DNA from: Solirubrobacteraceae bacterium | GTDB lineage: Bacteria; Actinomycetota; Thermoleophilia; Solirubrobacterales; Solirubrobacteraceae | Reading direction: 5' to 3' | Length of the DNA: 6,870 bases | Assembly (NCBI GenBank): GCA_030447005.1 | Contig: JAUJME010000084.1 | Coordinates: 1 to 6,870 of the forward strand | Shown: piece by piece, positions 1-6,096 of the stretch | Numbering within the stretch: the stretch's first letter is position 1 | How the letters are laid out: each line of letters opens with the position of its first letter | The notes under the pieces: model-generated | Databases searched by the model: none | What the model was told of the DNA's origin: nothing | What the model saw: the letters and a program-made list of their open reading frames with translations, nothing else | Position numbers and translations under genes: made by a program

Positions 1-1154
1 TGTCGCACCGCGACACGGTCTACGCGCCGCCGCCCGGCTTCACCGCGCTGGCCTCCTCCACCGAGTCGCCCGTGGCGGCGCTCGAGGACGTCGAGCGCGG
101 GCTCTACGGCATCCAGTTCCATCCCGAGGTCGTCCACACGCCCTACGGCCAGCAGATCCTCACCCGCTTCCTCGAGGACGTCTGCGGCTGCGAGCGCAAC
201 TGGAGCCCCGAGTCGATCGTCTCCGAGCAGATCGCCCGCATCCGCGAGCAGGTCGGCTCCGCTCGGGTCATCTGCGGCCTGTCGGGCGGCGTGGACTCCT
301 CCGTGGCCGCGCTGCTCGTCCACCGCGCGATCGGCGACCAGCTCACCTGCGTCTTCGTCGACCACGGCCTGATGCGCAAGAACGAGGGCGAGCAGGTCAT
401 CACCGCCTTCCGCGACCACTTCAAGGTGCCGCTCGTCGCCGTCGACGCCGAGGAGCGCTTCCTGCGCCGGCTCTCGGGCCTCTCAGACCCCGAGCTCAAG
501 CGCAAGGCGATCGGCGCGGAGTTCATCCGGGTCTTCGAGGAGGAGGCCATCGCGCTCGAGGGCGCGAAGTACCTCGTCCAGGGCACGCTCTACTCCGACG
601 TCATCGAGTCGGGCGGCGGCACCGGCGCGGCGACCATCAAGTCCCATCACAACGTCGGCGGCCTGCCCGACGACCTCGAGTTCGAGCTCGTCGAGCCGCT
701 GCGCGCGCTGTTCAAGGACGAGGTCCGCGCGGTCGGCGCCGAGCTCGGGCTTCCCGAGCGCCTCGTCTGGCGCCAGCCGTTCCCCGGCCCGGGCCTCGCC
801 ATCCGCATCGTCGGCGGGGAGGCGACCAAGGAGCGGCTCGAGACCCTGCGCAGCGCCGACGCGATCCTCCAGGACGAGATCCGCAAGGCGGGCCTGTACC
901 GCGAGCTGTGGCAGTCCTTCTGCGTGCTGCCCGACATCCGGACGGTCGGCGTGCAGGGCGACGAGCGAACCTACGGCTATCTCGTCGCCATCCGCGCGGT
1001 CACCTCCGACGACGCGATGACCGCCGACTGGGCCCGCCTGCCCTACGACCTGCTCGAGCAGATCGCCTCCCGGATGATCAACGAGATCCGCGAGGTCAAC
1101 CGTGTCGTGCTCGACATCACCTCGAAGCCCCCGGGCACCATCGAGTGGGAGTAG
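1..1154 (+). CDS. guaA: GMP synthase (glutamine-hydrolysing), 5'-truncated
   Basis: Converts XMP to GMP using ATP and glutamine, the last step of guanine nucleotide synthesis in the cytoplasm. The frame is open from base 3, and the first two bases (TG) fit an ATG encoding the M of the family's MSH motif; 383 codons remain. Full GuaA is about 510-525 residues, so roughly 130 are missing, including the amidotransferase Cys nucleophile. Numbering the fragment from base 3, the rest of the glutamine amidotransferase domain is visible, with the triad His and Glu in GIQFHPEV (about residues 37-44). The ATP-pyrophosphatase P-loop SGGVDSS follows (94-100), then [20 protein letters not shown] and [10 protein letters not shown], and the dimerisation domain ends in the typical KPPGTIEWE. 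The GTG at 72 is internal, not a start. The next gene overlaps its last ten bases. Nothing in the visible part looks degraded. Confidence 0.97.
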   Translation, partial: SHRDTVYAPPPGFTALASSTESPVAALEDVERGLYGIQFHPEVVHTPYGQQILTRFLEDVCGCERNWSPESIVSEQIARIREQVGSARVICGLSGGVDSSVAALLVHRAIGDQLTCVFVDHGLMRKNEGEQVITAFRDHFKVPLVAVDAEERFLRRLSGLSDPELKRKAIGAEFIRVFEEEAIALEGAKYLVQGTLYSDVIESGGGTGAATIKSHHNVGGLPDDLEFELVEPLRALFKDEVRAVGAELGLPERLVWRQPFPGPGLAIRIVGGEATKERLETLRSADAILQDEIRKAGLYRELWQSFCVLPDIRTVGVQGDERTYGYLVAIRAVTSDDAMTADWARLPYDLLEQIASRMINEIREVNRVVLDITSKPPGTIEWE

Positions 1155-1474
1155 GCCTCGGCGACCAGACGGTCGCCGAGCTGTGGGCGCACGCGCGCGA
1201 GCTGGCCGAGACGGGCGCGCGCGAGCTCTCGCCGCCGGCCGCGCGGCGGGCGCTCGTGACCCTGGCGGTGGCCGGGTCCGGTGGCGACGTCGAGGCGTTC
1301 GAGCGCGAGGTCAAGGCGGTGCACCGGGCGTGCCGGGCGCTGGGGCTCGACCCGGTGCCGCTGTTCGACGCCGCCTCGGCGCTGGTCGCCGAGGAGGACG
1401 TGGAGGCGCGTGGCGTGCTCGTCAACCTGCCGCGCCGGGAGGCCCCGCCGCCGCGGCGGCCGGGTCTCCTGTAG
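1145..1474 (+). CDS. Small hypothetical protein overlapping the end of guaA
   Basis: I do not recognise this 109-residue protein. The GTG at 1145 is the last in-frame ATG or GTG before the body of the protein and overlaps the guaA stop by ten bases, suggesting translational coupling; a later in-frame GTG at 1256 is the main alternative. No good Shine-Dalgarno precedes 1145. Almost every codon ends in G or C, which supports real coding despite the small size. The sequence reads as amphipathic helices ([19 protein letters not shown], then [18 protein letters not shown]), followed by [20 protein letters not shown] and a Pro/Arg-rich tail ([14 protein letters not shown]). It has one cysteine and no signal peptide or membrane segment, so it is probably cytoplasmic. 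It ends eight bases short of the convergent RTX gene. Position suggests co-expression with guaA, but no function can be assigned. Confidence 0.72.
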   Translation: MGVGLGDQTVAELWAHARELAETGARELSPPAARRALVTLAVAGSGGDVEAFEREVKAVHRACRALGLDPVPLFDAASALVAEEDVEARGVLVNLPRREAPPPRRPGLL

Positions 1475-1482
1475 CCCTCATC

Positions 1483-2751
1483 TCAGTTCGTGTAGCCCTT
1501 CTTGACCTTCTCGCAGGACCGGTTCCAGCGGGCGCGGCGGTTGAAGCCGACGTCGAGGGAGTCCTTGCCCGGACCGCAGTCGATCGTCGCCTGCAGGGTG
1601 CCCGCCGCCATGATGCGGTCGTTGCCCGCGCCGGCGCGGACCGTGTTGCGGCCGACCTGCCGGCGGGCGTTGCCCCGGAGCTTGATCGTGTCGTCGCCCG
1701 CGTCGCCGTGGATCGTGTTGTGGAGCTCTCCGCCCTGGAGGTAGTCGTCGCCCGGGCCGCCGCGCATCAGCGTCCTTCCGCGGTTGCCCCAGATGGCGTC
1801 GTTGCCCGCACCGCCGTCGAGGATGTCGAAGCCCTTGCTACGGCCGCCGGCCTGCCGGTGGCCCCAGATGACGTCGTCGCCGCCCTCGCCGAAGATCCGG
1901 TCCGCCCCCGGGCCGCCGAGCAGCTTGTCGTTGAGCGGCGTGCCGCGCAGGGTCTCGCCCTCGTCGTCGGCGAGGTCGTGCAGCCCCTTGGTGGGGTCCA
2001 CGGCCCCGGCGGCCTCGACGATCGTCTCGCAGTTGGAGTGAGCGCGCTGGAGGTCGGCGGACGCGCGCACGACCGGTGCGACGTCGTCGACGATCTCCTC
2101 GAGGTCGTCGATCACGGTCTCGTCCTCGGCGCCCTGGCTCCTGCCGCCCTTCCCGGGATCGACGTACAGCGTGTCGTTGCCGGCGCCGCAGTCGACAGAG
2201 GCCCACGCCGTGCCGTTGTTCGTGTAGACGGTGTCGTCACCCGCTCCCGCATCGACGACGTCCATACCGGAGTCCGTCCAGATCTTGTCGTTGCCGTCGC
2301 CGCCACGGACCTTGTCGGGCGCGGAGCCGGCGTGGATGGAGTCATTGCCGGCGCCGCCGTCGACCTCGTCAGGGGACTCGCCGGCGTCGATGGTGTCGTC
2401 GCCCGCGCCGCCCGTGATGGCGTCGTCGCCGAACGAGCCCACCACCGTGTCGTTGCCGTCCTCGCCCGAGATCGAGTCGTTGCCGGTGCCCCCGTCGAGC
2501 AGGTCGTCGCCCCCGCCGCCGCGGAGGGAGTCCCAGCCGGTCTCGCCGTAGAGCTTGTCGGCCGCGCCTGCGCCGATGACGGTGTCGTTGCCGCCGCCGC
2601 CGCGGATGAGTGCCGGGCCGCTGCCCGAGTGGACGAGGCGGTCGGCCGCGTTCGTACCCTCGAGCGGCCCGGCGACCGCCGCGCCCGTGCAGCCGAGCCC
2701 CAGAGCGAGCGCTCCGGCGAGCATCGCGGCGCCTCTCCGCATCCTTGTCAT
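1483..2751 (-). CDS. Secreted RTX-repeat calcium-binding protein, paralogue 1
   Basis: A 422-residue secreted protein built from haemolysin-type GGxGxDx nonapeptides, which in this family wind into a Ca2+-binding parallel beta-roll. Residues 1-28 form a Sec signal peptide (basic MTRMRR, hydrophobic LAGALALGLG, likely cleavage after AVA28). Block 1 (about 48-200) holds about a dozen repeats such as GGGGNDTVIG and GGTGNDSISG. An acidic linker (205-235, IDDLEEIVDD) follows, then block 2 (about 268-402). Each block ends with a DCGxGxD strand and a later Cys-Glu: Cys188/Cys241 and Cys392/Cys413, plausible disulphides. Cys21 lies in the signal peptide and does not fit a lipobox. There is no anchor or LPXTG motif and no type I secretion gene nearby, so it is probably released or wall-associated. 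Starts at residue 4 or 10 are possible; GGAGAGG lies seven bases before the Met10 codon. The exact role is unknown. Confidence 0.9.
   Translation of the reverse strand: MTRMRRGAAMLAGALALGLGCTGAAVAGPLEGTNAADRLVHSGSGPALIRGGGGNDTVIGAGAADKLYGETGWDSLRGGGGDDLLDGGTGNDSISGEDGNDTVVGSFGDDAITGGAGDDTIDAGESPDEVDGGAGNDSIHAGSAPDKVRGGDGNDKIWTDSGMDVVDAGAGDDTVYTNNGTAWASVDCGAGNDTLYVDPGKGGRSQGAEDETVIDDLEEIVDDVAPVVRASADLQRAHSNCETIVEAAGAVDPTKGLHDLADDEGETLRGTPLNDKLLGGPGADRIFGEGGDDVIWGHRQAGGRSKGFDILDGGAGNDAIWGNRGRTLMRGGPGDDYLQGGELHNTIHGDAGDDTIKLRGNARRQVGRNTVRAGAGNDRIMAAGTLQATIDCGPGKDSLDVGFNRRARWNRSCEKVKKGYTN
2152..2610 (-). repeat. Coding array of RTX nonapeptides, block 1 of paralogue 1
   Basis: About a dozen imperfect units, mostly 27 bases, encode GGxGxDxhx-type nonapeptides. 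On the plus strand they appear as recurring 'gtcgttgcc' and 'gtcgtcgcc' words. The periodicity is in phase with the codons and diverges at third positions, as expected of protein repeats and not of a DNA-level satellite. A second, shorter block lies at about 1546-1950 in the same gene. Confidence 0.85.
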
Positions 2752-2786
2752 CAGGAGACCAACGGGCCGGGAAGCCGCGTTCTGGC

Positions 2787-2807
2787 GCGACGGCTCGCGG
2801 CCGTCGC
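2787..2807 (-). terminator. Hairpin directly after the paralogue 2 stop codon
   Basis: Two perfectly complementary 8-base arms, GCGACGGC and GCCGTCGC, are separated by a five-base loop. The structure starts at the last base of the stop codon of the upstream RTX gene. No U-tract follows on the minus strand (the next bases are GCCAGAACG), so this is not a classical intrinsic terminator. It could be a U-less actinobacterial-type terminator, or an mRNA-stabilising or processing hairpin between the two RTX genes. It is the strongest secondary structure in the 55-base gap. Confidence 0.4.
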
Positions 2808-4030
2808 TACCGGTACTTCTTGCGGACCTTCTCGCAGCTCGAGTTCCAGCGGGCGCGGCGGTTGTAGCTCACGTCGACGAAGTCGCGGCCCGGGCCGCAG
2901 TCGATCCGCGCGCGCAGCGTGCCGGCTGCCGAGATCGCGTCGTTGCCCGCGCCGGCGAAGACGACGTTGGAGCCGACCCGCCGCTTGGAGTTGCCCCGCA
3001 GGTGGATCTCGTCGTTGCCGTCGCCGCCGTGGATCGTGTTGTGGAGCTCGCCGCCCTGGAGGCGGTCGTCGCCGGGCCCGCCGTCGATCAGGTTGTCGCT
3101 GCGACTGCCGTAGACGACGTCGTTGCCGGCGCCCGCCTCGATGCGGTCGCGCCCCAGGCTCGCGCCGAAGGACTGGTGGTGGCCCCAGATGACGTCCGCG
3201 CCGCCGTCGCCCAGGAGCACGTCGGGGCCGGCGCCGCCGAGCAGCGTGTCGTTGCGGTCGGTGCCGCGGAGGGTCACGCCCTCCGAGGAGCGCGAGATCC
3301 GCTTGACCCCGAACGTCGGGTCGTCGGCGGGCGCCTGCTCGATCACCGTCTCGCACCCGACGAAGTCGCCCTCGCGCAGCGCCTTGGCGTTCGAGACGCC
3401 GCCCGGCTGGCGGTAGGGGTTGACGTAGAGGGTGTCGTTGCCCTCGCCGCAGTCGACGCGCTCGGTCGCCGAGCCGTTGTTGACGCGGACCGTGTCGTCG
3501 CCCGGGCCGGCGTCGAGGTGGTCGGGTCCCGAGTCTGAGTGCAGGGTGTCGTTGCCGTCGCCGCCGCTGATGAGGTCCCGGGCGGAGCCGCCGTGGATGA
3601 CGTCGTCGCCCGGGCCGCCGTCGACGCGGTCCGGGGAGGGGCCGGAGTCGATCGTGTCGTTGCCGTCGCCGCCGGACATGGCGTCGTCGCCGAAGTCCCC
3701 GAGCATCGTGTCGTTGCCGCCGTCGCCGGCCACGTTGTCGTTGCCGCTGCCGCCGTCCAGGTGGTCGTCGCCGTCGCCGCCGCGCACGACGTCGGGGCCA
3801 CGGCCGCCGAGCAGTCGGTCGCCGAGCGCGCCGCCCGTGACGTGATCGGCGCCGCTGCGGCCGTCGAGGGAGACGGCGCCCGATCCGCGGGGGGAGAGCC
3901 GGTCGGGGCCGGCCGTGCCGGCGATCAGCCCGGCCTGCGCGGCGCCCACGCTGCCGGCCGCCAGGGCCAGCGCGCCCGCCAGCGCCACCGCGGTCTTGCG
4001 CACGTTCTTCAAGGGGTCCGGTCTCCGCAT
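2807..4030 (-). CDS. Secreted RTX-repeat calcium-binding protein, paralogue 2
   Basis: A 407-residue secreted RTX protein that aligns with its downstream neighbour over its whole length. The signal peptide covers residues 1-33 (basic RRPDPLKNVRK, hydrophobic AVALAGALALAAG, cleavage after AQA33). Block 1 (about 55-203) has repeats such as GGDGDDHLDGG and GGDGNDTIDSG and ends with Cys194 (VDCGEGND) and Cys226 (GCETVIE). Block 2 (about 254-388) contains IWGHHQ and GGELHNTIHGG, then Cys378 (IDCGPGRD) and Cys399 (SSCEKV). The mature protein has only these four cysteines, all matched in the paralogue. The linker is about 20 residues shorter than in paralogue 1 and less acidic. The start is uncertain: no Shine-Dalgarno precedes the ATG at 4030, while a TTG at codon 8 has GGAG about ten bases upstream. 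Calcium binding is inferred from repeat type. No membrane anchor or secretion genes are seen. Confidence 0.9.
   Translation of the reverse strand: MRRPDPLKNVRKTAVALAGALALAAGSVGAAQAGLIAGTAGPDRLSPRGSGAVSLDGRSGADHVTGGALGDRLLGGRGPDVVRGGDGDDHLDGGSGNDNVAGDGGNDTMLGDFGDDAMSGGDGNDTIDSGPSPDRVDGGPGDDVIHGGSARDLISGGDGNDTLHSDSGPDHLDAGPGDDTVRVNNGSATERVDCGEGNDTLYVNPYRQPGGVSNAKALREGDFVGCETVIEQAPADDPTFGVKRISRSSEGVTLRGTDRNDTLLGGAGPDVLLGDGGADVIWGHHQSFGASLGRDRIEAGAGNDVVYGSRSDNLIDGGPGDDRLQGGELHNTIHGGDGNDEIHLRGNSKRRVGSNVVFAGAGNDAISAAGTLRARIDCGPGRDFVDVSYNRRARWNSSCEKVRKKYR
3422..3868 (-). repeat. Coding array of RTX nonapeptides, block 1 of paralogue 2
   Basis: A run of codon-phased 27-base units encodes about a dozen GGxGxDxhx nonapeptides, including GGSGNDNVAGD, GGNDTMLGD and GGPGDDVIHGG. 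The unit order corresponds to that of the neighbouring paralogue; both contain the SFGDDAITGG/DFGDDAMSGG and ESPDEVDGG/PSPDRVDGG units in the same place. The array was therefore already formed before the gene duplicated. Block 2 of this gene lies at about 2867-3271. Confidence 0.85.
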
Positions 4031-4035
4031 GCGAA

Positions 4036-4090
4036 GGGGGTCAACACAGCCCTCATCGCATCGGCGCGGCGCGGCGACGGCTTGACCCCC
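4036..4090 (-). repeat. 9-bp inverted repeat just upstream of RTX paralogue 2
   Basis: Plus-strand bases 4036-4044 (GGGGGTCAA) and 4082-4090 (TTGACCCCC) are perfect inverted copies separated by 37 bases. The pair fills most of the 78-base gap between the M23 peptidase stop and the RTX start, and the near arm ends five bases before the ATG. It could fold in RNA into a long-looped hairpin, with an inner GCC/GGC pairing possible, or serve as a spaced operator. No U-tract follows, so an intrinsic terminator is less likely. Confidence 0.5.
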
Positions 4091-4108
4091 CGGGGTTAGG
4101 GGACCGAC

Positions 4109-5407
4109 CTAGGAGGCGGCGTCCCACTCCCGCAGGCGCGGGAGCGGATCGAACGGGGCGCCGCCGTCGTACCAGCCCGGGGCGGTCCACAGCTCGAAGT
4201 GCAGGTGGCAGCCCGAGGCGCGGCCCGTCTGGCCGACGTAGCCGATGAGCTGGCCGGTGCGGACCCGCTCGCCCTCCCGAACCAGCGCCGGGTCGCGGAG
4301 ATGCATGTAGGCGTAGTCCTCGCCCGTCTGCTCCCCGTCGATGACCACGTAGTTGCCCGCGGCGCCGTGGTACTGGCGGAACTTGACGCGGCCGCCGCGC
4401 GCCGCCACGAGCGGGGTCCCGCACGCGGCGAAGACGTCCTGGCCCTTATGGCCGCGCCCGCCGCCGAAGCTCGCGGCGTACTCGCCGTAGTTGTGCCGTC
4501 CGCGGACGGGGAACTGGTGGTCGAGGAACTCGAAGGCGTCGGGCTCGGGGCGGCCGGCCGGCGCCTTGGCCTGCGCGGTGGTCGCCTGGGCGCCGGAGCC
4601 GTCGCGCGCGGTCACGCGGAACTCGTAGCGCCCGGCGGGCTGGACACGGCCGCCGGCCGTGCCGTCCCAGGTCACGGTCTGCGGGGTCCCGGGCTGCACG
4701 AGCCCGGGCGACCAGCGGGCGATCGACACGCCGTCGGCGACGCGGACGAGGTCGACGTCGACCGTGGCGGGCGCCTCGCTGGTGATGACGTAAGAGAGGG
4801 CGGCCTTGCGGCGGGCGTCGAAGAAGGCCTTCGGGCTCTGGACCTGCACCTCGATGGCCGGCGCTCCGGCCGCCCGCGAGCCGGCCGGCCGGGGAGCCCC
4901 GACGGTCAGGGGCGCGCGCGTCGGAGCGGACTCCGCGCCGTTGGAGTCCACCACTGCGACGGGGCCGGACCGGGCGAAGCGCGGGACGCTCACCAGGATC
5001 CGCTTGCGGGTCACCGTCCGCGGGGCGACGGTCACGTCGTCCTGCTCGCCCGGCGCGCCGAGGAAGATGACCGACTCGACCGCGGCGATCGACCGGCCGC
5101 GGAGGTCGAGCGTCGAGCCGGGGCGGGCCGAGGTCGGCCCGGCGCACGCGGTGCGGCACAGGACGCGGCTGAGGCGGGGCGCCGGGCCGGCGGGCGCGCC
5201 GCCGGTGGGCTTCGTGGCCTTGGGCGCCGGCTTGGTCTTCGCGGCCGGGGCCTCGGACGCCGGCTTCTCCTGCGCCTCGGCGCCGCCGGGCGACTGCGCG
5301 AGCGCGGGGGAGCCGCCGGCGGCGAGCCCGAGCAGGCCCGCGGCGACGACGTATGCAGTTGTGCGCCGGGCCTGGTCGAGCCCGGGTACCACCGCAGGTA
5401 GCGGCAT
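4109..5407 (-). CDS. Secreted M23-family (LytM-like) metallopeptidase
   Basis: A 432-residue probable peptidoglycan endopeptidase acting outside the membrane. The N-terminus carries a Sec signal (hydrophobic 18-32, likely cleavage after ALA37). A low-complexity Ala/Pro/Lys stretch (38-78) follows. Residues 78-170 resemble an IPT/TIG-like Ig fold with a CRTAC cysteine pair (84, 88). Residues 184-268 resemble a FlgD-type Ig domain (TVTWDGTAGGRVQPAGRYEF). The C-terminal M23 domain (about 305-425) is complete: zinc ligands His320 and Asp324 (GHKGQD) and His403 (HLHFE), with His369 (YMHL) and His401 as catalytic histidines. Cys330 (AACGTP) and Cys400 (SGCHLH) probably form the disulphide seen in many actinobacterial M23 domains. 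A c-di-AMP riboswitch precedes the gene. GAGG lies four bases before the ATG at 5407, a short but usable spacing. Whether it cleaves or only binds peptidoglycan cannot be read here, but all catalytic residues are present. Confidence 0.93.
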   Translation of the reverse strand: MPLPAVVPGLDQARRTTAYVVAAGLLGLAAGGSPALAQSPGGAEAQEKPASEAPAAKTKPAPKATKPTGGAPAGPAPRLSRVLCRTACAGPTSARPGSTLDLRGRSIAAVESVIFLGAPGEQDDVTVAPRTVTRKRILVSVPRFARSGPVAVVDSNGAESAPTRAPLTVGAPRPAGSRAAGAPAIEVQVQSPKAFFDARRKAALSYVITSEAPATVDVDLVRVADGVSIARWSPGLVQPGTPQTVTWDGTAGGRVQPAGRYEFRVTARDGSGAQATTAQAKAPAGRPEPDAFEFLDHQFPVRGRHNYGEYAASFGGGRGHKGQDVFAACGTPLVAARGGRVKFRQYHGAAGNYVVIDGEQTGEDYAYMHLRDPALVREGERVRTGQLIGYVGQTGRASGCHLHFELWTAPGWYDGGAPFDPLPRLREWDAAS

Positions 5408-5420
5408 CTCACCTCATGAG

Positions 5421-5552
5421 CGACGGCCTACGGGGTTAGCTGACGGGCTCGCGCTGCTCGCGCTACCAGGCGGCATTGCCTGGATTCGCCCCAACCTGCT
5501 TCCGAGTCGGTTCCCCCGCTCCGTCCGGTATCCCGGACGGACTCGGCAAGTG
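5421..5552 (-). ncRNA. c-di-AMP riboswitch (ydaO/yuaA class) ahead of the M23 gene
   Basis: On the minus strand the conserved elements of the ydaO/yuaA aptamer occur in order. GCCGAGTCCG comes first (from 5547), then an 8-bp stem with arms CCGTCCGG and CCGGACGG and a GATA loop (5521-5540). GCGGGGGAACCGA follows, then GGGGCGAATCC (5482-5492). A 6-bp stem CCAGGC/GCCTGG comes next (5466-5483), and last GTCAGCTAACCCCGTAGGC, which is nearly the class consensus, ending at 5426. The terminal GCC/GGC pairing closes the element. This class binds cyclic di-AMP and in actinobacteria often sits before cell-wall hydrolase genes, matching the M23 gene here. Only about 14-18 bases separate it from the start codon, too few for a separate terminator. 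Control by hiding the ribosome binding site is therefore the likelier mechanism, with raised c-di-AMP expected to lower expression. Confidence 0.9.
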
Positions 5553-5566
5553 CATGAACGCGCCGC

Positions 5567-5594
5567 AGCATACAGGCCGCCGCGGCGCCCGCAA
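5567..5594 (-). promoter_or_regulatory. Candidate promoter for the riboswitch and M23 gene
   Basis: On the minus strand a -35-like TTGCGG (5589-5594) is followed after 16 bases by a -10-like TATGCT (5567-5572). Transcription would start near 5559, a few bases before the first conserved riboswitch element. The matches to the housekeeping sigma consensus are only partial (three and four of six), but the position is as expected for this leader. Confidence 0.45.
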
Positions 5595-5611
5595 GGCCCC
5601 AGGCGATGTCC

Positions 5612-5617
5612 TATAGT
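5612..5617 (+). promoter_or_regulatory. Candidate -10 element for rplM-rpsI
   Basis: TATAGT stands out as an AT-rich word in GC-rich sequence 36-41 bases before the rplM ATG codons. It fits the -10 consensus at five of six positions. I find no convincing -35 at the right distance. A start near 5624 would give a leader of about 30 bases, and that leader contains no strong Shine-Dalgarno, only GTGGCG at 5642-5647. Confidence 0.35.
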
Positions 5618-5658
5618 GGGCCGCCGCCGCGCACCGTCTGCGTGGCGTTCCCATGCTC

Positions 5659-6096
5659 ATGAAGACCTACGTCGCCAACGCAAACGACCGCGAGCGCAAC
5701 TGGTACGTCGTCGACGCCGCCGGCAAGAACCTCGGCCGCCTCTCGACCCAGATCGCCGACGCGCTGCGGGGCAAGCGCAAGCCGACGTACACGCCGCACG
5801 TCGACACGGGCGACTTCGTCGTCGTGATCAACGCGGAGCAGATCTCCGTCACGGGCAACAAGCGCGCCGAGAAGCGCTACTACCGCCACTCGGGCTACCC
5901 GGGCGGGCTGAAGTCGCGCACGCTCTCAGAGATGCTCGAGCGCCGGCCCGAAGAGGTCATCCGCATCGCCGTCAAGGGGATGCTCCCCAAGAACCGGCTC
6001 GCCCGCAAGCAGCTCACCAAGCTCAAGGTCTACGCCGGCCCGGACCATCCGCACGCCGCGCAGCAGCCGCAAGTCCTGGAGATCGAGACCCGATGA
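5659..6096 (+). CDS. rplM: 50S ribosomal protein L13
   Basis: A structural protein of the large ribosomal subunit that binds 23S rRNA early in assembly. The 145-residue product follows the family pattern throughout. It has MKTYVA at the start, [17 protein letters not shown], the [15 protein letters not shown] segment, [32 protein letters not shown], and [17 protein letters not shown] near the C-terminus. The usual length is about 142-147. I chose the ATG at 5659 because family members begin MKT or MRT; the ATG two codons earlier (5653) would add Met-Leu and has GTGGCG five bases upstream, so it remains possible. The stop overlaps the rpsI start in ATGA, giving the conserved rplM-rpsI pair. 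It diverges from the M23 gene. Nothing is unusual in the protein itself. Confidence 0.97.
   Translation: MKTYVANANDRERNWYVVDAAGKNLGRLSTQIADALRGKRKPTYTPHVDTGDFVVVINAEQISVTGNKRAEKRYYRHSGYPGGLKSRTLSEMLERRPEEVIRIAVKGMLPKNRLARKQLTKLKVYAGPDHPHAAQQPQVLEIETR

Noticed and set aside
1447..1460. 14-base perfect palindrome GCCGCCGCGGCGGC as a terminator between the convergent genes.
   Set aside because: It has no loop and no U-tract, lies inside the small gene's coding end, and such G/C-only palindromes are expected in this composition.
1102..3192. A 696-codon plus-strand open frame, the longest in the window.
   Set aside because: It lies antisense to the RTX genes and starts inside guaA. Its Ala/Val/Arg-rich product is the expected shadow of codon-phased RTX repeats in very GC-rich DNA, while the minus-strand frames give signal peptides and clear family motifs.
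1546..3868. Regularly spaced 'gtcgttgcc' and 'gtcgtcgcc' words that look like a CRISPR or satellite array.
   Set aside because: The period is 27 bases, in codon phase, and the units translate to RTX nonapeptides. There are no conserved full-length repeats with unique spacers.
1483..4030. RTX toxin with type I secretion.
   Set aside because: Both proteins have Sec signal peptides, no toxin domain and no ABC exporter, membrane fusion protein or acyltransferase gene nearby.
4199..5401. A 400-codon plus-strand open frame opposite the M23 gene.
   Set aside because: The minus strand encodes a complete M23 domain with all metal ligands; this frame is low-complexity Ala/Arg/Gly/Val without motifs.
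5421..5552. Cobalamin or another riboswitch class as an alternative for the M23 leader.
   Set aside because: The cobalamin-box sequence is absent, whereas GTCAGCTAACCCCGTAGGC and GGGGCGAATCC match the ydaO/yuaA class in the right order.
5463..5660. A 65-codon minus-strand frame in the rplM/M23 intergenic space.
   Set aside because: It runs through the conserved riboswitch and candidate promoter, and the product has no recognisable features.
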